The position numbers were made by a program, and so were the translations under genes. The notes beneath the pieces are model-generated. The model did no database searches, was not told where the DNA came from, and saw nothing but the letters and a program-made list of their open reading frames with translations. From NCBI GenBank assembly GCA_965119215.1, contig CBCPKK010000019.1, forward strand, positions 1 through 64,000: 64,000 nucleotides of DNA, written 5' to 3'. This DNA comes from Buttiauxella sp965119215 (GTDB lineage: Bacteria; Pseudomonadota; Gammaproteobacteria; Enterobacterales; Enterobacteriaceae). Shown here one piece after another: positions 51,834 to 61,262 of this stretch (positions are counted from its first letter, which is position 1; every line of letters starts with the position of its first letter).

Positions 51834-53201
51834 CTATAGCGCCCATCCCCCTGCGTAAAATGTCACCAGTGCGACAGCAATGACTACAGTTCCCACATTA
51901 AGACGGCGCCACTCATTCGAGAAAACGCGCCCGACAACCAGCGTTACAAAACCCAGCATAATACCTGTGACAATATTGCAGCTAAGTACAATAAACACCG
52001 CACAAACCAGGCCCGCCATCGCGTCAACAAAATCGCTGAAATCCAGTTTTGAGACATTGCTAAGCATCAATAAACCGACATACATCAATGCAGGGGCAGT
52101 GGCATAGCCTGGGATCAGGAAAGCTAACGGAGAGAGGAACAAGATAAACAGGAAAAGGATGCCAACGACTACCGCCGTCAAACCCGTTTTCCCCCCCGCT
52201 GCTGTGCCAGCTGCAGATTCGATGTACACCGCAGCAGGAGAGGCACCAATTAACCCGGAGAAAACGGAACTTAGCGAGTTAGCAGTCAGTGCTTTTCCGC
52301 CGTTAATAATCTGTTGGTTTTCATCCAGCAGATTCGCCTGACCAGCAACGGCTCGGATTGTGCCGGTGGCATCAAATACCACTGTCATCACCAACGCCAG
52401 CACGCTTGGTAGTACCAGCGGTTTTAGCGCCCCCATAATATCCAGACTGAAAATCAGCGATTTTCCATCGTCACCAGACAGGCTGGGTATCGCCATCAGG
52501 CCGTGGTATTTCACATTGGGATCAAAGATTAAACCGATTATCGAAATCGCAACAATGACCAACAGAATACCACCAGGGACATGAAGTTTTTCCAGACCTA
52601 AAATCACGGCCAGACCCAATAGCGTCATGATAACCGGGAAAGAGGTAATGCTACCCAGCGCTACCGGTAAGCCTTCCAGTGGGTTTTTAATCACCAGCCC
52701 CACGCCGTTTGCGGCAATTAAGAGAAGAAACAGCCCGATACCAATTCCCGTGCCATGAGCCACCCCCATCGGCAGATTATTCAGTATCCAGGTTCGAGCC
52801 TGAGTTGCCGAAATGAGGGTGAAAATAACACCGGCCAGGAATACCGCTCCTAACGCAACTTCAATACTAATGTGCTGCCCCAATACCAGACTAAAAGCGG
52901 TAAAAGCCGTTAACGAAATAGCACAGCCAATTGCCAGAGGCAGGTTTGCCCAAAGCCCCATCAGCAATGATCCGCACCCCGCCACCAGGCAAGTTGCGAC
53001 AAAAACAGCACCTGGAGGAAACCCGGCTTTTCCCAACATACCCGGCACAACAATCACCGAATAGACCATCGCCAGAAAAGTGGTGACGCCAGCCAATACT
53101 TCCTGATTAACGCTGCTGCCACGTTCCGTTAATTTAAAATAACGATCGAGTGACCCGGTGACCTGCTCACCGGAATTCAACTCAGATGGATTTGTCGACA
53201 T
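51834..53201 (-). CDS. ghxQ: guanine/hypoxanthine:H+ symporter GhxQ (AzgA family)
   Basis: A 455-residue NCS2/AzgA purine permease with about 12-14 membrane segments. Segments such as DPNVKYHGLMAIPSLSG, SNVSKLDFSDFVDAMAGL and the amphipathic FDATGTIRAVAGQANL resemble E. coli GhxQ (YgfQ) more than GhxP. Importing guanine or hypoxanthine fits its place after guaD and xdhD. GGAAGGAA precedes the ATG. It is the last gene of the leftward ygfM-xdhD-xanQ-guaD-ghxQ operon. Confidence 0.88.
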   Translation of the reverse strand: MSTNPSELNSGEQVTGSLDRYFKLTERGSSVNQEVLAGVTTFLAMVYSVIVVPGMLGKAGFPPGAVFVATCLVAGCGSLLMGLWANLPLAIGCAISLTAFTAFSLVLGQHISIEVALGAVFLAGVIFTLISATQARTWILNNLPMGVAHGTGIGIGLFLLLIAANGVGLVIKNPLEGLPVALGSITSFPVIMTLLGLAVILGLEKLHVPGGILLVIVAISIIGLIFDPNVKYHGLMAIPSLSGDDGKSLIFSLDIMGALKPLVLPSVLALVMTVVFDATGTIRAVAGQANLLDENQQIINGGKALTANSLSSVFSGLIGASPAAVYIESAAGTAAGGKTGLTAVVVGILFLFILFLSPLAFLIPGYATAPALMYVGLLMLSNVSKLDFSDFVDAMAGLVCAVFIVLSCNIVTGIMLGFVTLVVGRVFSNEWRRLNVGTVVIAVALVTFYAGGWAL

Positions 53202-53247
53202 AATAAATTCCTTCCGTGAAGATAATTTTAGTTATTTTTCAACGCGA

Positions 53248-54564
53248 TTACGTCCTTTCGTAGACCAGACATCCATCAACGTAAGTGCGATAGATTGAAC
53301 GATCATCCCCGAGCGTGATCATGACAAAGAGCTTGTCCATCAGTGATACAGAGTTGTCATACCGCAGCTGTTGCAAAGGCGTCGCTGTCGGTTCTAGTAC
53401 GGTGAAATCCGCTTCTTTACCGATTTCAAAATTCCCAATATAGCTTTCAAGCCCCAGAGAATGCGCACCACCCAGTGTTGCCAGGTAAAAAGCCTCGTAT
53501 GCCGATAACCTGTAGCCCTGCAACTGCATGACTTTGTAGGCCTCATTCAACGTTTGCAGCATGTTGAAAGTGGTGCCTGCACCAATGTCGGTACCAATGC
53601 CCACCTTGATTTTCTTACGCCAGGCCTGTCGTAAATTGAACAGCCCGCTGCCGAGGTACAAATTAGATGTCGGGCAAAAAGCAATAGTAGAGTCCGTTTT
53701 ATGCAGACAATCCCACTCATCTTCTTCAAGGTGGATACAGTGGGCAAAGACGCTGTTTTTACCGGTCAGACCGTAATGGTGATAGACATCGAGATAGTTT
53801 TTCCGCTCAGGAAATAACTCTTTCACCCACGCGATTTCATCTTTGTTTTCACAAAGATGGGTATGCACCCAAGTGTCCGGGTATTCTTCGCGCAGACGTT
53901 GTGCCATTGCCAGTTGCTCCGGTGTGGAAGTCGGGGCAAAACGCGGGGTAATGGCGTACAACAAACGGCGGTTTTTATGCCAGCGTTCGATGAGTTCCTT
54001 GCTTTGCAGGTAACTACTTTCGGCGTCGTCGAGCAGATAATCTGGCGCATTACGATCCATCATGACCTTGCCAGCAATCATGCGCATATTAATCCCGCTT
54101 GCCGCCTCAAATAGCGCATCCACAGATTCAGGATGGACGGTACCAAATACCAGTGCGGTCGTGGTGCCATTACGCAGCAACTGTTTCATGAAGAAAGAAG
54201 CCATTTCACGGGCATAGCCGATATCTTTGTAGCATCTCTCTGTCGGGAAAGTGTGTTTATTCAACCACTCCAGCAACTGCTCTCCATAAGCACCCACCAT
54301 CTCACTTTGCGGATAGTGAATGTGTGTATCAACAAACCCCGGCACGATAAACTTCCCGCGGTAGTCACGAACACGGATCGATTCAGGTATCAGATGCTTA
54401 CCTTCCTCCCATGTACCAAACCAGTCCACTTTGCCATCGCGGATCAATAGCAGCCCATCTTCGACGAATCGCAGCGCGGACTCAATTTCTTCCGGTTGGG
54501 TAACAACGCGTGTGACATCAAGAAAGTTCCCACGCACAGCCTTCAGGTTATTTTCACTAGACAT
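53248..54564 (-). CDS. guaD: guanine deaminase GuaD
   Basis: Zn enzyme that converts guanine to xanthine and ammonia. The 438-residue amidohydrolase has the metal motif VDTHIHYPQ (His81, His83), further ligands in WVHTHLCENKDE and GIGTDIGAGTTFNML, and the substrate segment FCPTSNLYLGSGLF. It is one residue shorter than E. coli GuaD and very similar throughout. The start follows GAGG. Its product xanthine is also the substrate of the neighbouring permease XanQ. Confidence 0.95.
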   Translation of the reverse strand: MSSENNLKAVRGNFLDVTRVVTQPEEIESALRFVEDGLLLIRDGKVDWFGTWEEGKHLIPESIRVRDYRGKFIVPGFVDTHIHYPQSEMVGAYGEQLLEWLNKHTFPTERCYKDIGYAREMASFFMKQLLRNGTTTALVFGTVHPESVDALFEAASGINMRMIAGKVMMDRNAPDYLLDDAESSYLQSKELIERWHKNRRLLYAITPRFAPTSTPEQLAMAQRLREEYPDTWVHTHLCENKDEIAWVKELFPERKNYLDVYHHYGLTGKNSVFAHCIHLEEDEWDCLHKTDSTIAFCPTSNLYLGSGLFNLRQAWRKKIKVGIGTDIGAGTTFNMLQTLNEAYKVMQLQGYRLSAYEAFYLATLGGAHSLGLESYIGNFEIGKEADFTVLEPTATPLQQLRYDNSVSLMDKLFVMITLGDDRSIYRTYVDGCLVYERT

Positions 54565-54591
54565 TTATATTCCTCGCCACTTCCACCTCAA

Positions 54592-55986
54592 TTACTCCAG
54601 ATCTTCGTACTGGTCCGGGGAGGTATCGGTTGTGCTTTGTTTTAAGGGGATAACTAAGTTCATGATAATGGCGGTCAATCCACCGGCGCAGATGGGGTTT
54701 TCCACCAGTACAAATAATGAAGGGGGGAGTATGTGAAAAACGTCCGGGTCATAGGAAACCCCCAGCCCCAGAGCTAACGACGTGGCGACAATTAACGTCT
54801 CCCGGCGCTGCAATCCGTTCGTGCTGATGATGCGGATCCCAGCTATCGCGATCATTGAGAACATTAATGTCATCGCGCCCCCCAGAACAGGGGCAGGGAT
54901 AGTGGTGAAGAAACGCCCCACAACAGGGAAGAAACCCAGCACAATCAGAATGATGGCAATTGCTCGCCCCACGTGCCGCGATGCAACGCCAGTCATCTGT
55001 ATCACGCCATTATTTTGAGAAAAGGTAGTCAGAGGCAGTGAGCCAAGTGCTGAGGCGATGACCGAAACCAGGCCATCAGCCAGGACGCCTCCTTTAAGGC
55101 GTTGCTGGAATTCTTCCCCTTCAATCGGCTGATTTGAAACCATTGCCGTTGCGGTGATCGACCCGACAGCCTCTAGCACGCTGAGTAAATAAATGGTGCC
55201 GACCACCAGGAAATGATGGAAATCAAAGGTGAAGCCGAACTTAAAAGGCACCGGAACCGTAATAATGGGCAGGTCGTGCATACTGCTGAAATCCACCATC
55301 CCCAGGCAAAGTGCGGCGACATAACCGACAGTCAGCCCGACGGCTATCCCTATCATTCGCAGTATCGGTCGGCGGCAGCAGTTAAAACTCACCACGACAA
55401 TTAATACCAGCAACCCCACACCGATATTTTCATAGTTACCAAACGTCCCGCTGTGCTTGGCAGAAAAGCCACCACCAAAATCAATAATGCCAACTTTAAT
55501 CAGGCTCAGGCCAATCATCAGCACCACGATGCCGCTCACGGTAGGACTGATCACTCGCCGTAATGCGGGCAGAATGAATGAGGCACCGACGACCAGAAAT
55601 GCGCCGACAAAAGAGATAGCCAGCATGGAGGAAAGGATCAGTTCTTCATGAAAACCATCGCTTTTCATTGCACTGCCAAGAGCAACCATGACAGTGACAA
55701 AAGAGAAATTAACTGACTGAATAGATAACAGCCCGGAGCCTATTGGGCCGTAGCGATTAACCTGTAGCCAGGTGCCGATGCCAGAGGCAATCATAGCCAT
55801 TGAAACAAGGTAAGTCGTAGTGCTGGTGGAAAGTTGCAACGACGTGCCGACGATCAGTGCCGGTGTGACCATGGGGACGAAAATAGCCAGAAGATGCGTA
55901 ATTGCACCAACCAACATCGAGTAAAATGGCGGCTTATCTTCTAACTTATAGATAAGGTCAGAACCGGTATGTGTAATAGCAGACAT
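54592..55986 (-). CDS. xanQ: xanthine:H+ symporter XanQ
   Basis: A 464-residue NAT/NCS2 permease resembling E. coli XanQ (466 residues). It has the family signature QNNGVIQMTGVASR in the predicted substrate site and HLLAIFVPMVTPALIVG in the first helix. The start at 55986 (MSAITHTGSDLIYKLED) has AGGAG upstream; an in-frame extension to 56130 overlaps xdhD and is not conserved. It lies between xdhD (95-bp gap with a small GC-rich hairpin) and guaD. Confidence 0.92.
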   Translation of the reverse strand: MSAITHTGSDLIYKLEDKPPFYSMLVGAITHLLAIFVPMVTPALIVGTSLQLSTSTTTYLVSMAMIASGIGTWLQVNRYGPIGSGLLSIQSVNFSFVTVMVALGSAMKSDGFHEELILSSMLAISFVGAFLVVGASFILPALRRVISPTVSGIVVLMIGLSLIKVGIIDFGGGFSAKHSGTFGNYENIGVGLLVLIVVVSFNCCRRPILRMIGIAVGLTVGYVAALCLGMVDFSSMHDLPIITVPVPFKFGFTFDFHHFLVVGTIYLLSVLEAVGSITATAMVSNQPIEGEEFQQRLKGGVLADGLVSVIASALGSLPLTTFSQNNGVIQMTGVASRHVGRAIAIILIVLGFFPVVGRFFTTIPAPVLGGAMTLMFSMIAIAGIRIISTNGLQRRETLIVATSLALGLGVSYDPDVFHILPPSLFVLVENPICAGGLTAIIMNLVIPLKQSTTDTSPDQYEDLE

Positions 55987-56081
55987 CTCTTCACTCCTGT
56001 GATGAATATGACTATCTGATCCCACCAGATGCGCGAAAATAAGAGGCCGCTTGCACGGCCCCTGGGGTAACCCTTCAGTAA

Positions 56082-58952
56082 TTACAGTTTTCCTAAGGCG
56101 TGTAATATTTTCTCCGGTGTGAAGTGCCACTCACGCAACCAAACCTTACAGGCGTCGTGAATTGCGGTAGCAATGGCAGGGGCAGCGCCATTTACGCCAA
56201 TTTCTGAAATGGATTTCGCACCAAATGGACCTATGTGATCGTCGCTGGGAACAAGGAACGCACGGAAATCTCGTGGGATATCACCAATCATTGGCGCGCC
56301 ATATGTGCGGAGATCGCGCGTCAACGGGATGCCTTTGCCATCGTACTGAATCTCTTCTGTCATGCTGTGGCCAATGGCACGCATTGACGCCCCATAGATT
56401 TGCCCCAGAGCCAGGTCCGGATTAATTGGTGTACCGCAGTCCAGCAGCGCATAGAACTTGTTGAGCTTAATTTCGCCAGTACGGATATTCACCGCAACTT
56501 CAGCAAAGTTAGCCCCGAACGGGAAAGCAAAATTAGGCGTGATGTAGGTGGCTGTCGCCACCAGCATACCAAAGCCGGTGCCCGTTTCTGCCTTGTGGGC
56601 TATTTCGCCAAGAGTGACTTCACCCAGCTTACCGCGCACGATACCCGGTATCACCAGCGTGACATTTTCGAGTGGTTCATTGAGCATCTGCGCACCGTGG
56701 AACAGAATCTTCTCACGCAGGTTTTCGGCGGCATTTTTAGCGGCGTTACCCGAAAAACAGGTGCCGGAAGATGCATAAGCACCTTTATCGAACAACGAAT
56801 GATCGGTATCGCCTGAAATGACATGCACATCTGAAAGTGGGCAACACAGGACTTCCGCAGACAGTTTGCGCACCACAGTGTCCAGCCCAGTGCCAATATC
56901 AGCACCACCTGAGTGGACAATAAAGGTGCCATCTGAATCGAGCTTGACCATGCAGTTGGCCTGATCGATATCCGGAATACCGGATTTCTGCATGATAATG
57001 GCTACGCCACGACCGGTTCGCCAGTCACCGTCAGCAGGTTTTGGGGCATCCCAATCAATCAACTTGCGCCCCTGGCGCAAAATAGGTTCCAGTGCGCAAC
57101 TGGCTGCGGTTGGAACGGAGGTTGGCATTTTCCCTTCACCAATGGCGCCCAAAATCTTCAGTTCCTGCCCTTCATGAACACGGTTGATTTCAACCATATC
57201 CAACTGATCGATGCCCAGCTGTTCTGCCAGTTCAGCCATCGCCATCGTCAGGGCAAAGTTACCTTTTGGTGCGCCGTACCCTTGATAGGCACCGGTCGGG
57301 CAAATGTTGCTGTAATACGTGGTGACCTGGAAATCAACGTTGTCGCAAGGATAGAGAGGAAGCGATAACGCCGGACCATTACTTGGAACCGTGAGCGCAT
57401 GGTTGCCATAAGGCCCCGTGTTGGCGCGGAAATTCATTTTGATGGCGGTGAGGCGACCATCTTTAGTTGCACCAAGTTTAACGGTGACTTTTGCCACATG
57501 CCGCGACGTATTGGCGATAAACTCCTCTTCACGCGTATAGTGGAAGTAAACTGGCCGGCCCGTGACACAGGTCGCCCAGGCACAGACTTCTTCCAGAAGA
57601 ATATCTTGCTTAGAGCCGAAACCGCCGCCAACTCGTTCTTTGATAACGTGTACTTTATTTTGCTTAAGCCCGACAAGGCGAGCAACCTGGCGACGTAAAT
57701 GCCATGGAACCTGAGTAGAAGCATGGATAACCAGGCGGTCACCATCCATATAGCTGTAACAGATGTGCGTTTCGGTCGGGCACTGTTGTACCTGTTTTGA
57801 TTCGTAAGTACGCTCAATCACCGCATCCGCTTGTGCAAAACCTTTATCGAGATCGCCTATGTGCCCATGAATACTGGCCGCGATGTTTTTTTCAGGGCGG
57901 GCCCCAATAGGGAAATTGATGATCATGTGTTCATTGCGTGTTGCTGCATGCCGATTCTGCATTTCCAGATCGTCAGGAGCGCCGTTAACGTAAACAACCG
58001 TTTCGTCATGAACCTTCGGGGCACCTTCTGCCATCGCTTCATCAATGGACATGACCGGCTTGAGTACCTGGAACTGCACGTCGATAAGTTTGAGGGCCGC
58101 TAACGCTATCTCCTCGCTTTCTGCCACTACCCCAGCGACACGGTCACCAACATGGCGCATCTTTTTACCGAACATCCTGCGATCAAGCGGAGAAGGTTCC
58201 GGGGCGCTCTGCCCGCCAGGTGTGTAGTAAATATCCGGGCAGTTAAGGTGCGTAATGACATGCACAACACCTGGCAGCGCTTCGGCTTTACTGACATCAA
58301 GATGGGTAATGAGCGCATGAGGGTGCGGGCTACGCAGCATTTTGATAACACAGGAATTTGTGGCTATACGGTCTTCGACATAGCAGGGTTTACCCTGCAC
58401 CATAGTCCAGGCATCCGTTTTAGGGTGCACTTTTCCCACCACGGCCAGATCGTCACGAAATGCCGGTGCAACAACAGATTGAAATGACGGTTCGGTACGG
58501 CGCGTTTTTGCCAACTCCACGACCTGGTAAAACTGTTGATAACCTGCATCACGGCTGAAAAGACCTGACAAAGCATCATCAATTTCTTCACGTTTTGGCG
58601 CTGAAATTCTATCGAGCAAATCGGTCAAGATCAGCGCAGCCGCCGGATCGTTGTAACCAGACTGAACGATACCCACATCTACCATTGCCTGCTGTACAAA
58701 GTTGAGCTGGTTCCACTTACCAAGTGATTCCGCAGTCTTAATCACCGCGCCTTCAAGTTGTGCGGCAATCAGCAAGGACGCATTCACTATCACACCGTTA
58801 TACAAAATGGCGTCTGAACCGGCAAAACCAAAACCATCGTCGCTATTGCGCACGGAGTGCAGACCCAAGCTAACCAACAGTTTTTGAACATTTTTACCCG
58901 CAAGACAATCGACTTCGCGTGGTGTTCCATTCAGACAAAAATGAATCATCAT
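56082..58952 (-). CDS. xdhD: molybdenum hydroxylase XdhD (purine hydroxylase-like)
   Basis: A 956-residue xanthine dehydrogenase-family protein, the same length as E. coli XdhD. Residues 1-160 correspond to the two-cluster [2Fe-2S] domain, but the cysteine motifs are replaced (RNSDDGFGFAGSDA for the CxxxxCGxC region, VGIVQSGY and LFSRDAGY for the second cluster). Residues about 180-290 form the hammerhead domain and 300-956 the molybdopterin domain, with RVGGGFGSKQD, GAYQGYGAPKGN and the C-terminal catalytic glutamate in KSISEIGVNGAAPA. ATGA overlaps the ygfM stop. The reaction is unproven; hypoxanthine or xanthine hydroxylation is inferred from neighbours. Molybdenum and possibly labile selenium are expected cofactors. 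Confidence 0.93.
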   Translation of the reverse strand: MMIHFCLNGTPREVDCLAGKNVQKLLVSLGLHSVRNSDDGFGFAGSDAILYNGVIVNASLLIAAQLEGAVIKTAESLGKWNQLNFVQQAMVDVGIVQSGYNDPAAALILTDLLDRISAPKREEIDDALSGLFSRDAGYQQFYQVVELAKTRRTEPSFQSVVAPAFRDDLAVVGKVHPKTDAWTMVQGKPCYVEDRIATNSCVIKMLRSPHPHALITHLDVSKAEALPGVVHVITHLNCPDIYYTPGGQSAPEPSPLDRRMFGKKMRHVGDRVAGVVAESEEIALAALKLIDVQFQVLKPVMSIDEAMAEGAPKVHDETVVYVNGAPDDLEMQNRHAATRNEHMIINFPIGARPEKNIAASIHGHIGDLDKGFAQADAVIERTYESKQVQQCPTETHICYSYMDGDRLVIHASTQVPWHLRRQVARLVGLKQNKVHVIKERVGGGFGSKQDILLEEVCAWATCVTGRPVYFHYTREEEFIANTSRHVAKVTVKLGATKDGRLTAIKMNFRANTGPYGNHALTVPSNGPALSLPLYPCDNVDFQVTTYYSNICPTGAYQGYGAPKGNFALTMAMAELAEQLGIDQLDMVEINRVHEGQELKILGAIGEGKMPTSVPTAASCALEPILRQGRKLIDWDAPKPADGDWRTGRGVAIIMQKSGIPDIDQANCMVKLDSDGTFIVHSGGADIGTGLDTVVRKLSAEVLCCPLSDVHVISGDTDHSLFDKGAYASSGTCFSGNAAKNAAENLREKILFHGAQMLNEPLENVTLVIPGIVRGKLGEVTLGEIAHKAETGTGFGMLVATATYITPNFAFPFGANFAEVAVNIRTGEIKLNKFYALLDCGTPINPDLALGQIYGASMRAIGHSMTEEIQYDGKGIPLTRDLRTYGAPMIGDIPRDFRAFLVPSDDHIGPFGAKSISEIGVNGAAPAIATAIHDACKVWLREWHFTPEKILHALGKL

Positions 58953-59728
58953 TTCGTTTCCTCTCCCATCTGCTGACAGTCAGTCAATAATTCTGACACC
59001 AGCACACCGACGATATAGCGCTTGTACGCTTCGCTTCCTGCCAGATCGGCTTTTGGCTGGATTGCCAAACTGACCGCCTTTTCCAGCGCATCACCTTCCA
59101 GCCTCAATGACTCGACATCCCGCAGGCGAAACGGCCTGGCAGCCAGACCATCTAACGCAATACGAATTTCTTCTTTCTCTGTTATCGCTACTGCTGCTGT
59201 CACCACGGCCCAGCCCCCAGCAGAATGCGTGAGTTTGCGCGTGGCACAGCAGCGGAAAGGTTCGCGAATAATGACCTCGACAAGCAGCCGATCACCGGGG
59301 GATTGCAAATACTCTTCCAGCGGCAACGTTTCACCATCGGCGAAGAGCAGTTCGGCATCAAGAGCCAACATCAATGGGATAAGAACAGACTCCGGCTGAT
59401 GAGCGGCAATTTCACCGCCTAAAGTGGCCTGATTACGTATATGTCGGGAATAAACGAAACCCAGAGCATCGTGCAACGCCTGTGGGATATACGCGGTGTC
59501 ACGCAGTTTTTGTAGTGTAATCAGCGCGCCAATTCGCAAAGTCCCCCCATCCCAGTCGACTTCATCCAGCGGCAACCCTTGCAAGGAAATGGCGACACTT
59601 TGTTCTGTTTGTGTCAGTGCGGCATTGAGCTTGCTGCCACCGGCGAGATACACCGCTTTTTCGTGAAAATGTTTTTTAAGCTCAACAGCTTGTTCAACGC
59701 TCGTTACCCGGAAAAATTGTTCAATCAT
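58949..59728 (-). CDS. ygfM: FAD-binding subunit of molybdenum hydroxylase YgfM
   Basis: A 259-residue FAD-binding protein of the CoxM/XdhB type, the same length as E. coli YgfM. The conserved segments are YLAGGSKLNAAL (about 27-38) for the FAD pyrophosphate and RNQATLGGEIAAHQPES (about 99-115). It is the first gene of the leftward purine operon; GAGGG lies before the ATG and the stop overlaps xdhD by 4 bp. It probably forms a complex with XdhD and accepts its electrons. Confidence 0.92.
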   Translation of the reverse strand: MIEQFFRVTSVEQAVELKKHFHEKAVYLAGGSKLNAALTQTEQSVAISLQGLPLDEVDWDGGTLRIGALITLQKLRDTAYIPQALHDALGFVYSRHIRNQATLGGEIAAHQPESVLIPLMLALDAELLFADGETLPLEEYLQSPGDRLLVEVIIREPFRCCATRKLTHSAGGWAVVTAAVAITEKEEIRIALDGLAARPFRLRDVESLRLEGDALEKAVSLAIQPKADLAGSEAYKRYIVGVLVSELLTDCQQMGEETK

Positions 59729-60447
59729 ATTTCCCTCTCATCACACACCTACTTCTGCCAGGCAGGGATTAGGAGTGTCGTTATATTGCTCGGATAATTA
59801 ACAAATACGCACACTGCGTTTTTATGATCTGCACGGCTCACTTTCTGCCGCTGTAAATTGACGTTGATGCAGTCCTGCAACAATCAAGCCAGGTAGAATT
59901 AGTACATGAATGGCAAATGATAAATGCGAACCTGATTAGATATATTTGCGAGGAAGATCGCATATCAAAATGTTGCGATATAGATAAAAACCCTCTCCGC
60001 TTAATTTATTAAAAATCCGATCGTTAAAAAATTATCAAATTAATAAATAACTCTATCAATTTGACAATAAATATCAAAAGCATATTTTACAACGTAGCTG
60101 CCATACCCGTTCAATCACTGTACCAGTAAAGCAATCAGTGAAATTTAATTTAACTATCAATGTGTTAAAAATAAACCTCATGTCATGAATTAACAAAAAA
60201 CTACAAAAATGGTTGCATTGGCAGGCCAGCATATCGAGATCTCATTAATTTATAATCTTTGCTACTTAACAAGTCTTCAGTTTGTTTTTTTGATACTTAC
60301 ATCACATCATGAAATATTAGTTTCAAGCAGAGTATTATTACCTCACCGACTCAGCTTGAATAATAATCCATACAGCGAATGAATATGTAATAGATTCATG
60401 AACCCAATGATTTTCAATCATGGAAATATATCGATGAGTATCTGAAC
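59729..60447. other. 719-bp AT-rich divergent intergenic region
   Basis: No coding frame or RNA gene is convincing here. From about 59,930 to 60,440 the sequence is much richer in A and T than its neighbours. It must contain promoters for the leftward ygfM operon and the rightward yqeCB pair. A short inverted repeat TGCGA-GGAAGA-TCGCA lies near 59,948-59,963, with another TTGCGATA close by; these could be operator half-sites but I have no family to assign. In E. coli, mocA, ygfK and ssnA occupy the matching interval. Confidence 0.6.
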
Positions 60448-61239
60448 ATGCTTGATAAGCACATATCAGAACCGCTAGCCTTTCTTTACGAAAAATTATT
60501 ATTAAGCTCATCCACAAAGGTGATTAGTTTGGTCGGGGCGGGAGGAAAGACCAGCGCCTTATTTTGGCTGGCACGCGAATTTGCTCAGACAGGAAAGCGA
60601 GTAATGGTCACTACCACAACTCGAATGTATCTACCGGAGGAAAATATTCCTGTCGTTATCTGCCAGCAGGCGCACCGGCTACCCGCTACGGCTTTATTGG
60701 CGCCAATTTGTGCCTGCTTTAGTGGCTGGGAGCCTGAAAAGGGCAAAGTTCGTGGTTTTTCACCGGAAGAGATCGACCGCCTGGCAGCAACCCATTTTAT
60801 CGATGTACTGCTGGTTGAAGCTGACGGTGCGCACGGTTTACCACTTAAAGCGCCAGCCCAGCACGAGCCTTGCATACCTTCAACCAGTGATTGCGTGATT
60901 GCGGTAACTGGCGGGCAGGTGCTCGGCCATCCGGTTGGTGTGAAGAATGTGCATCGTTGGCCTCTCTTTTCTACATTGGTTGGGCTTAGCGAAGCAGATA
61001 GATTCAATATCGAATCAATAGAACGGTTTATCCGCCACCGCGAGGGGATGTTTAAAAGCACACCATCTCATGCCGTGCGTATCTGGCTAATAAACCAGTT
61101 CTCTCAATCTGAGAATGTCATAGAAAAACTGCCGGCGCTGTTAAACGGCCTTGATTTGGATGCCATCTGGCTGGGGGCAGTCAGGGAAACACCAGCCGTT
61201 ACACACGTACTGCGGCGTAGCGAAACGACTCATCACTGA
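60448..61239 (+). CDS. yqeC: YqeC, putative selenium-dependent hydroxylase accessory protein
   Basis: A 263-residue P-loop protein; the nucleotide-binding motif GAGGKTS is at residues 30-36, and VTTTTRMY, VLLVEADGAHGLPLKAP and VTGGQVLGHP follow. This is the YqeC family, which by genome co-occurrence is tied to selenium-dependent molybdenum hydroxylases (an association known from comparative genomics, biochemistry unclear). It is divergent from ygfM-xdhD and 23 bp before yqeB, so the two form an operon. The Shine-Dalgarno sequence is weak. Confidence 0.88.
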   Translation: MLDKHISEPLAFLYEKLLLSSSTKVISLVGAGGKTSALFWLAREFAQTGKRVMVTTTTRMYLPEENIPVVICQQAHRLPATALLAPICACFSGWEPEKGKVRGFSPEEIDRLAATHFIDVLLVEADGAHGLPLKAPAQHEPCIPSTSDCVIAVTGGQVLGHPVGVKNVHRWPLFSTLVGLSEADRFNIESIERFIRHREGMFKSTPSHAVRIWLINQFSQSENVIEKLPALLNGLDLDAIWLGAVRETPAVTHVLRRSETTHH

Positions 61240-61262
61240 ATAGAGATCTGTTGAGGTTTGTA

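Noticed and set aside
60200..60240. Possible sigma-54 promoter near TGGTTGCATTGGCAGG
   Set aside because: The GG and GC dinucleotides are not spaced by the required 10 bases, so the match is not supported.
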